Assembly: GCF_003240585.1 (NCBI RefSeq)
Contig: NZ_PCDP01000076.1
Coordinates: 62,001 to 126,000 of the forward strand
From: Arminella tubonensis
GTDB lineage: Bacteria > Pseudomonadota > Alphaproteobacteria > Rhizobiales > Rhizobiaceae
Length of the DNA stretch: 64,000 nucleotides
Reading direction: 5' to 3'
Part shown: piece after piece, positions 9,277 through 18,238 of the stretch
How positions within the stretch are numbered: the first letter of the stretch is position 1
How the letters are laid out: every line of letters begins with the position of its first letter
Position numbers and translations under genes: made by a program
Notes under the pieces: generated by a model
The model's input: only the letters and a program-made list of their open reading frames with translations
The model's database searches: none
Told to the model about the DNA's origin: nothing

Positions 9277-9657
9277 ATGGAGACTACGTTGGAGGTTCTC
9301 ACGACGCGGCGAGGCCGACGTGAGGCGCATCGCCACTGGACTGACGAGGTAAAGGCGCGGATCGTGTCAGAGAGCTTGCGTCCGGGCGTGACGGTGAACG
9401 AAGTGGCGGACCGATACGGGATGAAGGCCAACCACCTATCGTCCTGGCGAACGCTGGCGCGACAGGGCAAGCTGCTTTTACCGCAGCCGGAAGACGCAGT
9501 CGAATTCGCAGCTATGATTGTCGAGCCAGAGCCGCCAACTACCAAAGTAGTCTCCCGCGCGGAGATCGTGGTGGGTCCGGTCACGATCCGTCTTGAGGAA
9601 GGTGCGTCCGCCGCCCGGATCGCGGCCATCGCGCGTGCCTTGGCGGCCACGGCATGA
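9277..9657 (+). CDS. tnpA: IS66 accessory protein TnpA
   Basis: First IS66 gene, 126 residues. The N-terminal half is a helix-turn-helix domain of the IS3/IS66 OrfA type: HWTDEVKARIVSESLRPG, then VNEVADRYGMKANHLSSWR. The rest is variable, as in the family. Its end overlaps tnpB by ATGA, indicating coupled translation. Function within IS66 transposition is required but poorly defined. Confidence 0.9.
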   Translation: METTLEVLTTRRGRREAHRHWTDEVKARIVSESLRPGVTVNEVADRYGMKANHLSSWRTLARQGKLLLPQPEDAVEFAAMIVEPEPPTTKVVSRAEIVVGPVTIRLEEGASAARIAAIARALAATA

Positions 9658-10007
9658 TCCTTCCATCGAACCGGGTGCGGATTATGGTGGCGACCAAGCC
9701 CGTGGACTTCCGTAAAAGTCATGACGGATTGGCGGCGCTGGTAAAGAACGAGCTGCACAAAGACCCGTTTACCGGAACGGTCTTCGTGTTCCGGTCCCGT
9801 AAGGCAGATCGGCTGAAGCTGATCTACTGGGATGGCTCTGGTATCGTCCTGGCCTACAAGAGGTTGGAAGAGCACACCTTTACCTGGCCTGGCATCAAGG
9901 ATGGACTGATGATGCTGACACACGCCCGGTTCGAAGCTCTGTTTGCTGGCCTCGATTGGCGGCGGGTCCATGCGGTCAAGGCGAGGACGCCGGAGACCAT
10001 CGAATAG
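9654..10007 (+). CDS. tnpB: IS66 accessory protein TnpB (IS66 Orf2)
   Basis: Second IS66 gene, 117 residues, the normal length. It shows the family pattern MILPSNRVRIMVATKPVDFR, then GTVFVFRSRKADRLKLIYWD and FTWPGIKDGLMMLTHARFEALFAGLDW. It starts inside the end of tnpA. It is intact; in IS66 elements TnpB is needed for transposition together with TnpC. Confidence 0.93.
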   Translation: MILPSNRVRIMVATKPVDFRKSHDGLAALVKNELHKDPFTGTVFVFRSRKADRLKLIYWDGSGIVLAYKRLEEHTFTWPGIKDGLMMLTHARFEALFAGLDWRRVHAVKARTPETIE

Positions 10008-10076
10008 CTGCGGCACGATGACTCAGGGCCGCAAATTCTAAAGGCAAATCGGCGCGGCATTTGGTAGGTTCCGGCT

Positions 10077-11650
10077 ATGCTCGATACCGCCGATCTTCCC
10101 GAAGATGTTGCCGCCCTGAAGGCGATGCTGATTGCAGCGCAGGCACGCGCGGTTCGCAAAGACGAGCATATGGCGCGGCAGGAAGATCGGATTGAACGGC
10201 TTGAGAAGCTTGTCGCCGCCTTCAAACAGGCAGCCTTCGGGCGCAAGTCCGAGAAGACCGATCCCGACCAGTTCGATCTGGCACTGGAAGACCTGGAAAC
10301 GGCCATGGCAACGATCCATGCCGAGCAGGAAGCAGACGCTCATGCTGGGAATAGGGCCGCCAAGCCTCGAGCGTCCAATCGCGGCTCGCTTCCTCAGCAT
10401 CTTCCTGGTGTCGAAGAGATCATTGAACCAGAAAGCTTGATCTGCGCCTGCGGCGGTTGCCTGCATTGCATCGGCGAGGATGTCTCCGAGCGGTTGGACG
10501 TCGTCCCGGCGCAGTTCCGTGTCATTGTCACCCGTCGTCCCAAATATGCGTGCCGTGCTTGCACGGACGGCGTCGTTCAGGCCCTAGCTCCAGCACGGCT
10601 GATCCAGGCAGGCCTGCCGACGGAAGCGACCGTCGCCCATGTGCTGGTTTCCAAATATGCCGATCATCTACCGCTCTATCGGCAGGCCCAGATCATCGGC
10701 CGCCAGGGCATCGATCTCGACCGCTCCACGCTTGCCGATTGGGTCGGCCGGGCAGCGTTCGAATTGCGTCCCGTCTTCGATGCGCTGATTGCCGACCTGA
10801 AGCGCTCGACCAAGCTCTTCATGGACGAGACCCGTGCTCCGGTTCTTGATCCCGGCTCGCGCAAAACAAGACCGGATACTTCTGGGCACTGGCGCGGGAT
10901 GATCGTCCTTGGAATGGCGGTGCTCCACCGGGCGTCGCCTTCACCTACGCTCCTGGTCGAGGAGGCATTCATGCCGAACGGATATTGCAAGGTTTCTCCG
11001 GCATCCTGCAGGTCGATGGCTATGCCGGATATAATAGGCTGATCGGGCCAGATCGGATTGGCCCGGACATCCGGCTCGCCTATTGTTGGGCACACGCCCG
11101 TCGCAAGCTGGTGGAGATCACCCGCAATGGAGCTGCGCCGATTGCCGAGGACGGCGTCAAACGGATCGGTGGACTATATCGGATCGAAGCCGAATTGCGC
11201 GGCCTTGATCCGGAGGCTCGTCTGGCTGGAAGGCAAGGACGGTCAGAGCCACTGATCGCCGACATGCAGGCATGGCTCGCTCATCACCGTGTCCGTGTCG
11301 CGGCCAAGTCCCCACTCGGCGAGGCTCTGGCCTATATCGCCAAATACTGGGAGGGCCTGAAGCTCTTTCTGAACGACGGCCGTACCGAGATCGACAACAA
11401 CACCGTTGAGCGAACCATCCGGCCGATAGCCCTCAATCGCAAGAATGCGCTCTTTGCAGGCCACGACACTGGAGCCGAGAACTGGGCGACCATCGCCTCG
11501 CTCATCGAGACCTGTAAGCTCAACGCCGTCGATCCGCTTGCCTATCTGACCACCACGCTCACTGCCATCGTCAACGGTCACAAACAGAGCCGGATCGATG
11601 AGCTGCTGCCATGGAATTATCTCGCCGTACAAAGCAATTGTCGCCGGTGA
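10077..11650 (+). pseudogene. tnpC: IS66 transposase TnpC, frameshifted
   Basis: DDE transposase of the IS66 family, about 525 residues if intact. The first frame (10077-11042) carries the N-terminal coiled coil, the zinc-binding segment (ICACGGCLHCIGEDVSE) and the start of the catalytic core (LFMDETRAPV). It departs from the family after GSRKT at about 10866-10871; the next frame supplies the continuation (ILQVDGYAGYNRL, then GRTEIDNNTVERTIRP and the C-terminus DELLPWNYLA), open to 11650. One base appears to be missing near 10866 (aaaacaagacc). IS66 tnpC is not known to use programmed frameshifting, so I call it a pseudogene; a sequencing error is the alternative. Confidence 0.85.
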
Positions 11651-11783
11651 CTACAGTGCCTGACGCTGCAACGGCGACGGCAACTATGCACCAGATAGCG
11701 GATAGCCGCCGTAGCGCCCTTCAACTACTTCACCCTCTTACGTCTCCGTATCTCGACGGGGATGCATCTCTCGCAGGGAAACA

Positions 11784-12851
11784 CTAGACCGGACGCTCGC
11801 CTAGCGACCAAGTTGCTCCTTCAAACTCGTAACCCTGAGGCACGCGGCCTTTGGCGTTGTAGCTTTGAATCCATCTGGGATAGCGGGCGGGGGAGCGGCT
11901 CACCTCGTCCAGATGCTGCAGATCATCGTCCGTCAATGCGATATCGAAGGCCTTGAGATTATCTGCCAACTGTTCCGGTTGTCTTATGCCAACTATGACG
12001 CTGGTGACAAATGGGTGTGAAAGCAGCCAAGCCAATGCAATCTGAGCGGGGCTTGCATCGTGTTTCTCGGCAACACGTTTGAGAACATCGATGACATCGA
12101 ATATTTTTGTCTCATCGACGGGAGGAAACTGAATCTTGGCTCGGCGCGAAGAAGGGTCTGTAGCGCCATGACGATCAAATTTCCCTGACAACAGGCCGCC
12201 AGCAAGAGGGCTCCAGCACAGCAAGCCCACATTCGCATCGGTGATCGCAGGGACGAGTTCGTTCTCAATATCGCGGCCCGCCAGCGAGTAGAAGGATTGT
12301 ACCGAAACGAAGGATGCGAGCTTATCCCGGTTTGATAGGGCGAGTGCCTTCATCAACTGCCAAGCGGCCAAATTTGAACAGCCAATGTAACGCACCTTTC
12401 CTTGGTGCACTGCGTCATCCAGCGCCCCAAGCGTTTCTTCTGGTGGTGTGAATGGATCAAAACTGTGTATCTGGTAGAGGTCAATATGGTCGGTCTGAAG
12501 ACGGGTCAGGCTTTGCTCCAACGAATTCATCAGATGGAGCCGAGATTGACCAACTTGATTTGGCCCTTCACCAGCACGTCCGCTGAATTTGGTGGCGAGA
12601 ACAACATCGTGACGTCGGTGCTTCAATGCCTGGCCAAGAAGTGTTTCCGAGCCTCCACTGCCGTAGACGTCTGCGGTGTCAACAAAATTGATTCCTGCGT
12701 CGAGGGCTTGGCCGACGATAGCGTCCGTCTCTGATTGACCCAGTCTTCCGATGGCGTTGCCTGCCGGGTTGTCTGCTCCACCAAAGGTCATAGCGCCTAA
12801 GCAGAAGCGTGACATGAAGACACCCGTATTACCAAGTTTGGCGTAGTGCAT
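11784..12851 (-). CDS. Aldo/keto reductase
   Basis: NADPH-dependent carbonyl reductase of the AKR superfamily, 355 residues, cytosolic. The catalytic tetrad is visible: Asp and Tyr in FVDTADVYGSGGSE, Lys in VVLATKFSG and His in IDLYQIHSFD. The C-terminal part holds the coenzyme-binding segment (SVIVGIRQPEQLADNLKA). GGAG lies 8 bases before the ATG. It is transcribed away from an AraC regulator 96 bases off, which probably controls it. Substrate unknown. Confidence 0.92.
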   Translation of the reverse strand: MHYAKLGNTGVFMSRFCLGAMTFGGADNPAGNAIGRLGQSETDAIVGQALDAGINFVDTADVYGSGGSETLLGQALKHRRHDVVLATKFSGRAGEGPNQVGQSRLHLMNSLEQSLTRLQTDHIDLYQIHSFDPFTPPEETLGALDDAVHQGKVRYIGCSNLAAWQLMKALALSNRDKLASFVSVQSFYSLAGRDIENELVPAITDANVGLLCWSPLAGGLLSGKFDRHGATDPSSRRAKIQFPPVDETKIFDVIDVLKRVAEKHDASPAQIALAWLLSHPFVTSVIVGIRQPEQLADNLKAFDIALTDDDLQHLDEVSRSPARYPRWIQSYNAKGRVPQGYEFEGATWSLGERPV

Positions 12852-12947
12852 CTCGATGCTCCAATTGTTCCTACGCTAGTGGTATGGTCTCTTCTGGCTG
12901 CTCTCGCTATAAGCTAAACTCCATAAAATCTTTGTGAGCGTTCAGAT

Positions 12948-13868
12948 TTGGACCCTTTGTCTGACATTCTAAGACTTCTGAGGATCGATAGCGTCCTGTC
13001 GTCTCGCCTTGAAACGCGCGGGCCACACGCGATCCGTTATCCCACATATCGGCACATGAAGTTTGGCACCGTCATCGAAGGAAGCCGGTGGGTCTGGGTC
13101 GACGAAGAGAAGCCGATTCGTCTGGAGGCTGGTGACTTCTACCTTTTGACCAATGGCAAGTCTTACAGCGTTGCGTCCGATCCCGGCCTTGAGCCTATGG
13201 ATGGAGTTTCAATCTTCAATGAACACATCGGTTCCGACGGTATCGTTCGTTATGGGGACGCTGGCAAACTCACCGTAGCAGCGGCGGGAAGATTCTCTTT
13301 TGCAGATGATCGGGTAGCGGGTCTGTTAAGCTTTCTGCCGCCGATTGTTCACATCTCGAAGGGGAGTCTTGGAAGTGAACCGCTTGAAGCGTTGCTGCCA
13401 TTGTTAAGCTTCGAAAGCAACGGACGCGGTGCTCCTGGGACTTTCATTGCGGCGTCCAGCCTTGCCAATCTCGTTCTGGTCCACATCATCCGGGCCTACA
13501 TAGCCAAAGGAGACTTCGTTCAAGGATGGCTCGCGGCCATGACAGACCCGAAGATCGCAGCGTCGTTATCATTGATGCATGGCGATGTAAGCCGACGCTG
13601 GACTGTCGATCTTCTGGCGCAAGCGGTGGGAATGTCGCGGACGGCCTTCTCGCTGAAGTTCAAGGAACGTGTCGGAAGAGCGCCGCTCGACTACCTGACG
13701 TATTGGCGCATGATGGTGGCTGCTGCATCTTTGAAACGAGAACATCATTCTATCGCAGATGTCGCGTATTCAGTTGGCTACAGCTCTGACACAGCGTTCA
13801 GTATCGCTTTCAAAAGGACGTTCGGTATCAGCCCTTCCAGTTTCCGTTTGCAAAACCTTGACCCTTGA
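12948..13868 (+). CDS. AraC-family regulator with N-terminal cupin domain
   Basis: DNA-binding activator or repressor, 306 residues. The N-terminal half is the cupin-type sensor found in RclR-like regulators (DPLSDILRLLRIDSVLSSRLE at the start, then WVWVDEEKPIRLEAGDFYLL). The C-terminal half has two helix-turn-helices, WTVDLLAQAVGMSRTAFSLKF and SIADVAYSVGYSSDTAFSIAFKR. The start is TTG at 12948, which gives the conserved family N-terminus; no ATG fits. Divergent from the aldo/keto reductase, its likely target. RclR-type members respond to electrophilic or reactive chlorine stress, but that is not shown here. Confidence 0.9.
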   Translation: MDPLSDILRLLRIDSVLSSRLETRGPHAIRYPTYRHMKFGTVIEGSRWVWVDEEKPIRLEAGDFYLLTNGKSYSVASDPGLEPMDGVSIFNEHIGSDGIVRYGDAGKLTVAAAGRFSFADDRVAGLLSFLPPIVHISKGSLGSEPLEALLPLLSFESNGRGAPGTFIAASSLANLVLVHIIRAYIAKGDFVQGWLAAMTDPKIAASLSLMHGDVSRRWTVDLLAQAVGMSRTAFSLKFKERVGRAPLDYLTYWRMMVAAASLKREHHSIADVAYSVGYSSDTAFSIAFKRTFGISPSSFRLQNLDP

Positions 13869-13990
13869 GGATATCGCTACGTAATTATGGTACCCGCTTC
13901 AGCCCCACTTACACGGAATTCGGAACTCTCTCGCCAAGGTGTGATTGGCACATCGCTTACTTCTCGGATGGCGCTTGTGACACTTAGCGG

Positions 13991-14004
13991 GAGGCTCGAG
14001 CCTC
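13991..14004. repeat. 14-bp perfect palindrome in a convergent intergenic
   Basis: GAGGCTCGAGCCTC lies in the 190 bases between the 3' ends of the AraC regulator and the hydrolase-like gene. It may be part of a bidirectional termination region, but it has no loop or T-run. Confidence 0.35.
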
Positions 14005-14061
14005 TTCAAGGAGGCCGAGCAAATTACGTGGTGACCTTGCACAGTTCCAATGTAGACTGTT

Positions 14062-14895
14062 CTAAAGGATTAAGGGCAGTGAACTAGCGTCAGCATCCGC
14101 GAATTTTCTGACTATCCTTGCCAAAGGCCATGCTCGTTTGGCGTAGTCTGTGGATATTGCTAGAACTTCGTGCATATAACCCAGGCCGTGGGCACTTCCC
14201 GCAAGCAAATGGACTGTGGACGGGACGCCTGACTTCATTAGCGAGTTCTGCATATGCAATGCGCCATCCGCTGGGATGATCTCGTCCAGCGAATTGACCA
14301 TCAGGATACCGCCGGACCGCGAGGTAACCCTTCCAATGGGCGTGATTTCGGCCAGGCGGCTCATATCGTTTCCGATTAGCTGGAGAATTGCCCAGCGAAC
14401 ATAAGCATCGTTGCGCCCGTGTTGGTCCGATACGGCTAGATTGGCATGGGTAAAATCATGGTCGTAGTCTTCGTGTGCAATTGCGCTCGATTGCTCCATG
14501 AAGCCTTTTATATCGAGGATGCCCGACCAGCTCACTGCCGGATATCCGCTGGTCAAGGCAACCTCGACGGCGAGATTTCCACCCACAGCGTTGCCCCAAA
14601 TAACGAGGCGATCACGATCAAATTCGTACGATGAATCCTTTAGCCACTGGAGGGCGGCCAGCGCGTCATCTCTGCTCTGCGGAAATGGGTGTGCCGGTGC
14701 CAGGCGGTAGTTAGCGGCGCAAACTAGAAACCCTTCACAACGAAGGCGCTCCGCAAGAAGGCGTTGATCTGATTTGTCACCTTTGAACCAACCACCACCA
14801 TGGAGAAGCAAGACGCCCCCAATTGCGGGCGAAGATGGTATGTACACATCAGCATTGCAGGTCTCAGAAAATGGTTGGTCAAAATCGATGTTCAT
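14062..14895 (-). CDS. Alpha/beta-hydrolase-fold protein lacking the nucleophile serine
   Basis: Looks like a BD-FAE/HSL-type esterase of 277 residues. The oxyanion motif HGGGW is present, as are a later acidic loop (NSLDEIIPAD) and the base histidine (GSAHGLGY). The nucleophile elbow, normally G-D-S-A-G-G-N, reads GNAVGGN: the catalytic serine is alanine and the preceding residue is asparagine. The frame is otherwise intact, so this is either a pseudo-enzyme or a recently inactivated esterase. The start at 14895 is supported by GGAGG 5 bases upstream; an ATG at 14937 lies further out. Confidence 0.85.
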   Translation of the reverse strand: MNIDFDQPFSETCNADVYIPSSPAIGGVLLLHGGGWFKGDKSDQRLLAERLRCEGFLVCAANYRLAPAHPFPQSRDDALAALQWLKDSSYEFDRDRLVIWGNAVGGNLAVEVALTSGYPAVSWSGILDIKGFMEQSSAIAHEDYDHDFTHANLAVSDQHGRNDAYVRWAILQLIGNDMSRLAEITPIGRVTSRSGGILMVNSLDEIIPADGALHMQNSLMKSGVPSTVHLLAGSAHGLGYMHEVLAISTDYAKRAWPLARIVRKFADADASSLPLIL

Positions 14896-15149
14896 GGGAA
14901 CCTCCGTGAAAGCTCTCACAGTATTGCCATCCAACATGCGATGTAATCATACGAACGTGTAGGCCCTCTCCATCGCCTGTCGTGCGTCTAGCTTCTACAG
15001 CTCCATTTTTTCGCTGCGACGAGACGGTCATGCCAGCTGTCAGGATTTTAGATGAGATCAACTGTGGGCGTCAGCAGGAAGGTCGGGCGCTGACATCGGT
15101 ACATGCACGTCCAGCCAGCGCTCATCGGGCCTCGCCGACAATCGTTACT

Positions 15150-15524
15150 CTAGAAATGTACGGCGAGAGCCTGCTCTAGACAATCGATGAGCTTGTTGAT
15201 GTTCACTGGTTTGCCAAAAATGGCGAAAGCCCCCCCGTCCATTGCTGCAGATCTGGTGCGTTCATCCTCGTAAGATGTCATAAATATCATCGGAGGTTTG
15301 CGGGGCATCTTGTTGAGCTCGGTCTGAAGTTCCAGACCGTTCATCCCAGGCATCTTTACGTCCACTAGCATGCAGTCAATCACAGCCTGATTTTTATAAG
15401 CAAGAAAGTGCTCCGCCGACGTGAAAAGCTCACTCTGATAGCCGCAAGATTGAACGAGGTCATCGAGCGCTTCCCGGATGGCGTAATCGTCGTCGACGAT
15501 TGCTATTGTGAACGTTTGGGGCAA
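15150..15524 (-). CDS. Single-domain response regulator (receiver only)
   Basis: A stand-alone CheY/FixJ-type receiver with no output domain. Phosphorylation residues are complete: acidic pocket IVDDDYAIRE, acceptor Asp in CMLVDVKMPGMNG, switch Thr in FMTSYEDE and Lys in IFGKPVN. It lies 94 bases downstream of the FixJ-type regulator and sensor kinase on the same strand, so it may share their phosphoryl groups as a phosphate sink or relay, as lone receivers do. I prefer the TTG at 15524 (AAGG about 10 bases ahead); an in-frame ATG at 15599 would add 25 residues with no ribosome site. Confidence 0.85.
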   Translation of the reverse strand: MPQTFTIAIVDDDYAIREALDDLVQSCGYQSELFTSAEHFLAYKNQAVIDCMLVDVKMPGMNGLELQTELNKMPRKPPMIFMTSYEDERTRSAAMDGGAFAIFGKPVNINKLIDCLEQALAVHF

Positions 15525-15595
15525 AATCCATTGACCTTGGCGTAAATGAGTTTCGTTAGATGGTGCAGTATGCGAGTTTAGTTGGTGGAGCGATA

Positions 15596-15612
15596 CCATA
15601 CGCGAGTGTAGG
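15596..15612. promoter_or_regulatory. Degenerate ATAC-N4-GTGT dyad upstream of lone receiver
   Basis: ATACGCGAGTGT at 15598-15609 lies about 74 bases before the preferred start of the receiver gene. It differs by one base from the ATAC-N4-GTAT core seen near the neighbouring kinase. If the receiver starts at 15599 the match would overlap its start codon, which weakens the case. Confidence 0.25.
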
Positions 15613-15618
15613 TTCTTG

Positions 15619-16263
15619 TCATCGCGTTGTAACCGCTTCGACCATACGTACGAGATCCGCCACCGACCGAGCTTGCATCTTTCGCATTACGTTCCCTCGA
15701 TGCAGCTTGACCGTGATCTCACTGATCCCGAGGTCGAAGGCGATTTGCTTGTTCATCAACCCTTTTACGACTGCCTTCATGACTTCGAGCTCGCGCGGCG
15801 TCAGCGTCCCAACCAAAGAATTGACAGCATCACTCGCTGCGGATTCACGTCTTAACATCCCATCTTTTTCAATAGCGGCTGCAACAGCATCGAGAACGTC
15901 CTGGTCGCGAAATGGTTTCGTCAAGAAATCAACCGCGCCAGCTTTCATCGCACGGACGCTCATGGGGATATCGCCAAAACCTGTCATGAAAACCACAGGC
16001 AACCTGTTTCCCATGGCTTCGAGTTGATTTTGGAAATCCAAGCCACTTAGTCCCGGCAATCTGACATCAAGGAGAATGCAACCAGGACGACCGTGGTCAA
16101 CGTTTTTGAGAAATTCATTGGCATGTTCGAAGCCGGACGCTTCCATTCTCAGTGATTTGAACAGATCTACCAGCGACTCCCGCATGGATAGATCATCGTC
16201 AATGACGTAGACAATCGGAGACTGGTGTGCGGGCTTTGGTACTACGGGTTTTCGCTCAAACAT
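15619..16263 (-). CDS. FixJ/NodW-type response regulator
   Basis: Two-component transcription factor, 214 residues. The receiver domain (about residues 12-125) has the acidic pocket VIDDDLSMRE, acceptor Asp in ILLDVRLPGLSG, Thr in FMTGFGD and Lys in LTKPFRD. The LuxR-type output domain reads LTPRELEVMKAVVKGLMNKQ and ISEITVKLHRGNVMRKM. The ATG at 16263 overlaps the end of the kinase gene by 8 bases, so the two are coupled and form a cognate pair. An upstream ATG (16326) lies within the kinase gene and is unlikely. Target promoters may be those with the ATAC-N4-GTAT dyad. Confidence 0.92.
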   Translation of the reverse strand: MFERKPVVPKPAHQSPIVYVIDDDLSMRESLVDLFKSLRMEASGFEHANEFLKNVDHGRPGCILLDVRLPGLSGLDFQNQLEAMGNRLPVVFMTGFGDIPMSVRAMKAGAVDFLTKPFRDQDVLDAVAAAIEKDGMLRRESAASDAVNSLVGTLTPRELEVMKAVVKGLMNKQIAFDLGISEITVKLHRGNVMRKMQARSVADLVRMVEAVTTR

Positions 16264-17839
16264 GTGGGGCCTCAATCGGTATCGTGATCTCGAATATCGC
16301 GCCGCGATCAGGGTGGTTATAACCAATCAGCTGTCCGCCTCTTGCCTCAAGCGTGCTCTTGCAAATTGAGAGCCCCATTCCCATTCCGGAGACCTTCGTT
16401 GTGTAAAATGGTGAGAAAAGCCTGGGAGCCGCTTGCTCCGTGATGCCTGGGCCGTTATCTTGGACAGCAATCACGGCGTCGCCATCCGCATTACTTCCAA
16501 GTGAAATCGTCAATTTTCGCGGGAATGACTGCTCTGCAGCCATAGCCTGGATCGAATTCGTCATAAGGTTGATAAGAACCTGTTGAAGCTCTATGCGTAC
16601 AGCCCTGACCTTTGGGATCTCGTTTTGCTCTGATACGTCGACCATAACAAAGTCGCGCTGCAGATCATGCTCCATCAAAGCGCGTGTCTCCTCCACCAGC
16701 TTGGTGAGATCAATCCACTCCATTTTGCAATCGGCCTGAGTCAGCAAACTACGTGTGTTCTGGATGATCAGTCTTGCTCGTTCACTGTCTCTGATCAGGC
16801 GATCCACTGTTCGCCTTACCGCGCCCAGATCTGGAGGATCACGGTCGAGCCATCGCAAGAGGGTTTGCGAATTTACGACAATTGCACCTAAGGGCTGGTT
16901 CAACTCGTGAGCCAGTGATGCAGACATTGCTCCGACGACGGCCGCTCGCGACGCACGGGTAAGCTCGGCGCGTGCTTCAAGCAACGTTGTTTGCGTCTGC
17001 TCGCGCTGTGTAATATCGATCATTCCAACGATGACGCGATTGAACGCGGCAGGGTCCTCCGGAAAGCCGATGCTCAGGAGGACCAGCTTGCTTTCGCCGG
17101 ACTCGGCAGTGACAGTACCCTTGCCTTCAAAATGGTCGCGGCCTTCAAAGATTGCTTCCATTAAATCTATGAACGTCTTATCTCCCGGGGCGATGAACCG
17201 CCGCATCGAGCCAGATGACCTGTCGGTCGCAATGTCTCCAAGCAATTCATAGGCCGCATCGTTTGAGGCCACGGTCGTGACCAGACCTATGCAGTAATCA
17301 ACAGCGTCCGCATGCTCCCGAAAATATTGTTTAAGGTCAACGACACCCTTGCTTTTCAGTTCCAGCAAATAGGTTCGGGCGCGAGAATAATCCCGCTCCC
17401 ACAGAGCCACGCGCGTCCTATTGAAAATAGATCTGTACCGCATCTCACTGTCGCGAAGCGCTGCGTTGGTGGAAAGGGTCGCGCCGCGAAAAGCCTCATT
17501 TCGCAGCAAAAGAATCGTGGTGATTGTCAGCGCCGCCATCGATACCACGAGGCGGAGAAACGGTTGCAGTTCCGGATGCAACAAGTGCGTATGAATGTAT
17601 GAACCAATTGCGAGTGCGGCACACAATGAGGCGGCAACGACCAAACCCCGGCGCGTCAGTATTTCTGAGCACAGCAAAAGTACAATCACATATAATACTG
17701 CGATTGCACTCTCTATGTTGGTGTATGTATCGACGTAGAAGACTGTCAGTGCAAGGATCGCTGAAATCGTCGCCAAAGCCAAGTCATAACCTGCTTCGCC
17801 TCTTCTATTCAGCAAAGCACCGGCACTTAGTGACCTCAT
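16256..17839 (-). CDS. Membrane sensor histidine kinase (FixL/NodV-like)
   Basis: Input half of the pair with the regulator it overlaps; 527 residues. About five hydrophobic helices occupy residues 18-115, followed by a PAS-like region (to about 275) and a coiled linker. The HisKA domain has the phospho-acceptor His in SLAHELNQPLGA, and the ATPase domain has N-box LINLMTNSIQAM, DNGPGI and GMGMGLSICKS. The signal is unknown; no haem-binding PAS histidine can be claimed. It is clearly paralogous along its whole length to the kinase at 50.2-51.8 kb, which has no partner beside it. Confidence 0.92.
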   Translation of the reverse strand: MRSLSAGALLNRRGEAGYDLALATISAILALTVFYVDTYTNIESAIAVLYVIVLLLCSEILTRRGLVVAASLCAALAIGSYIHTHLLHPELQPFLRLVVSMAALTITTILLLRNEAFRGATLSTNAALRDSEMRYRSIFNRTRVALWERDYSRARTYLLELKSKGVVDLKQYFREHADAVDYCIGLVTTVASNDAAYELLGDIATDRSSGSMRRFIAPGDKTFIDLMEAIFEGRDHFEGKGTVTAESGESKLVLLSIGFPEDPAAFNRVIVGMIDITQREQTQTTLLEARAELTRASRAAVVGAMSASLAHELNQPLGAIVVNSQTLLRWLDRDPPDLGAVRRTVDRLIRDSERARLIIQNTRSLLTQADCKMEWIDLTKLVEETRALMEHDLQRDFVMVDVSEQNEIPKVRAVRIELQQVLINLMTNSIQAMAAEQSFPRKLTISLGSNADGDAVIAVQDNGPGITEQAAPRLFSPFYTTKVSGMGMGLSICKSTLEARGGQLIGYNHPDRGAIFEITIPIEAPHV

Positions 17840-17896
17840 CCCTTCATCCCCGATTACAATGGGCAGTATGATAGTGCGATCAAAAGCAATTCTGAC

Positions 17897-17910
17897 CTAT
17901 ACTTAGGTAT
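17897..17910. promoter_or_regulatory. Dyad CTATAC-TTAG-GTAT upstream of sensor kinase
   Basis: Perfect ATAC / GTAT half-sites with a 4-base spacer, 60 bases before the kinase start. The 14-mer agrees at 12 positions with the copy near the poxB operon. Its position suits autoregulation by the FixJ-type regulator; this is inferred. Confidence 0.5.
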
Positions 17911-18048
17911 TGGTACCTTCCCGTTGAGCGATCAGCCCCCAAACCGCTGTTTTGAATATAAGCGGGCCCTATTGCGCCTGCTTATACAATCCAGAGGCGT
18001 TGTGCCCGGCACTCGGGCCGCATCCACGATCGCACGAGCGATATCGCC

Positions 18049-18062
18049 ATACCAATGTATAG
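18049..18062. promoter_or_regulatory. Dyad ATAC-CAAT-GTATAG between kinase and XdhC genes
   Basis: Reverse complement reads CTATACATTGGTAT, matching the extended form of the site at 17897. It shares ATACCAATGTATA with the site at 5761. It lies about 180 bases before xdhC and 210 before the kinase. Confidence 0.45.
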
Positions 18063-18238
18063 ATGCGTGGTGGTGCTTGTTCCAGCATATTGCGCAGGAA
18101 AATTGAGCACTGCCCGACTTTAATTCGCGGGAGCGTCGGATATTCGTAGGATCGACAGTAATCAATGATCCTAAGCCGACGATCTCATCACCTTGGGCTC
18201 CTTGGCGGACCAGTTGAAGCTTTGTTTTGAGGTAGTAT

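Larger units (their letters stand above)
9193..11651 (+). mobile_element. IS66-family insertion sequence with a broken transposase
   Basis: Carries the three IS66 genes in order (tnpA, tnpB, tnpC). Proposed ends are GTAACCGGTG at 9193 and, inverted, GTCACCGGCG ending at 11651; eight of the first ten bases agree. The right end overlaps the tnpC stop codon. The flanking 8-mers (TTCTCGGA and TACAGTGC) do not match, so I see no target duplication. Either the ends are slightly different or the copy has rearranged. tnpC has a frameshift, so this copy is probably not self-mobile. Confidence 0.75.
17840..18238. other. Divergent regulatory region between kinase and XdhC genes
   Basis: About 400 bases without a convincing gene; a 108-codon minus-strand frame across it resembles nothing known. 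It contains two ATAC-N4-GTAT dyads described separately, at 17899-17910 and 18049-18060. Confidence 0.5.

Noticed and set aside
9162..10016. 284-codon minus-strand frame
   Set aside because: Antisense to IS66 tnpA and tnpB, which are clearly coding.
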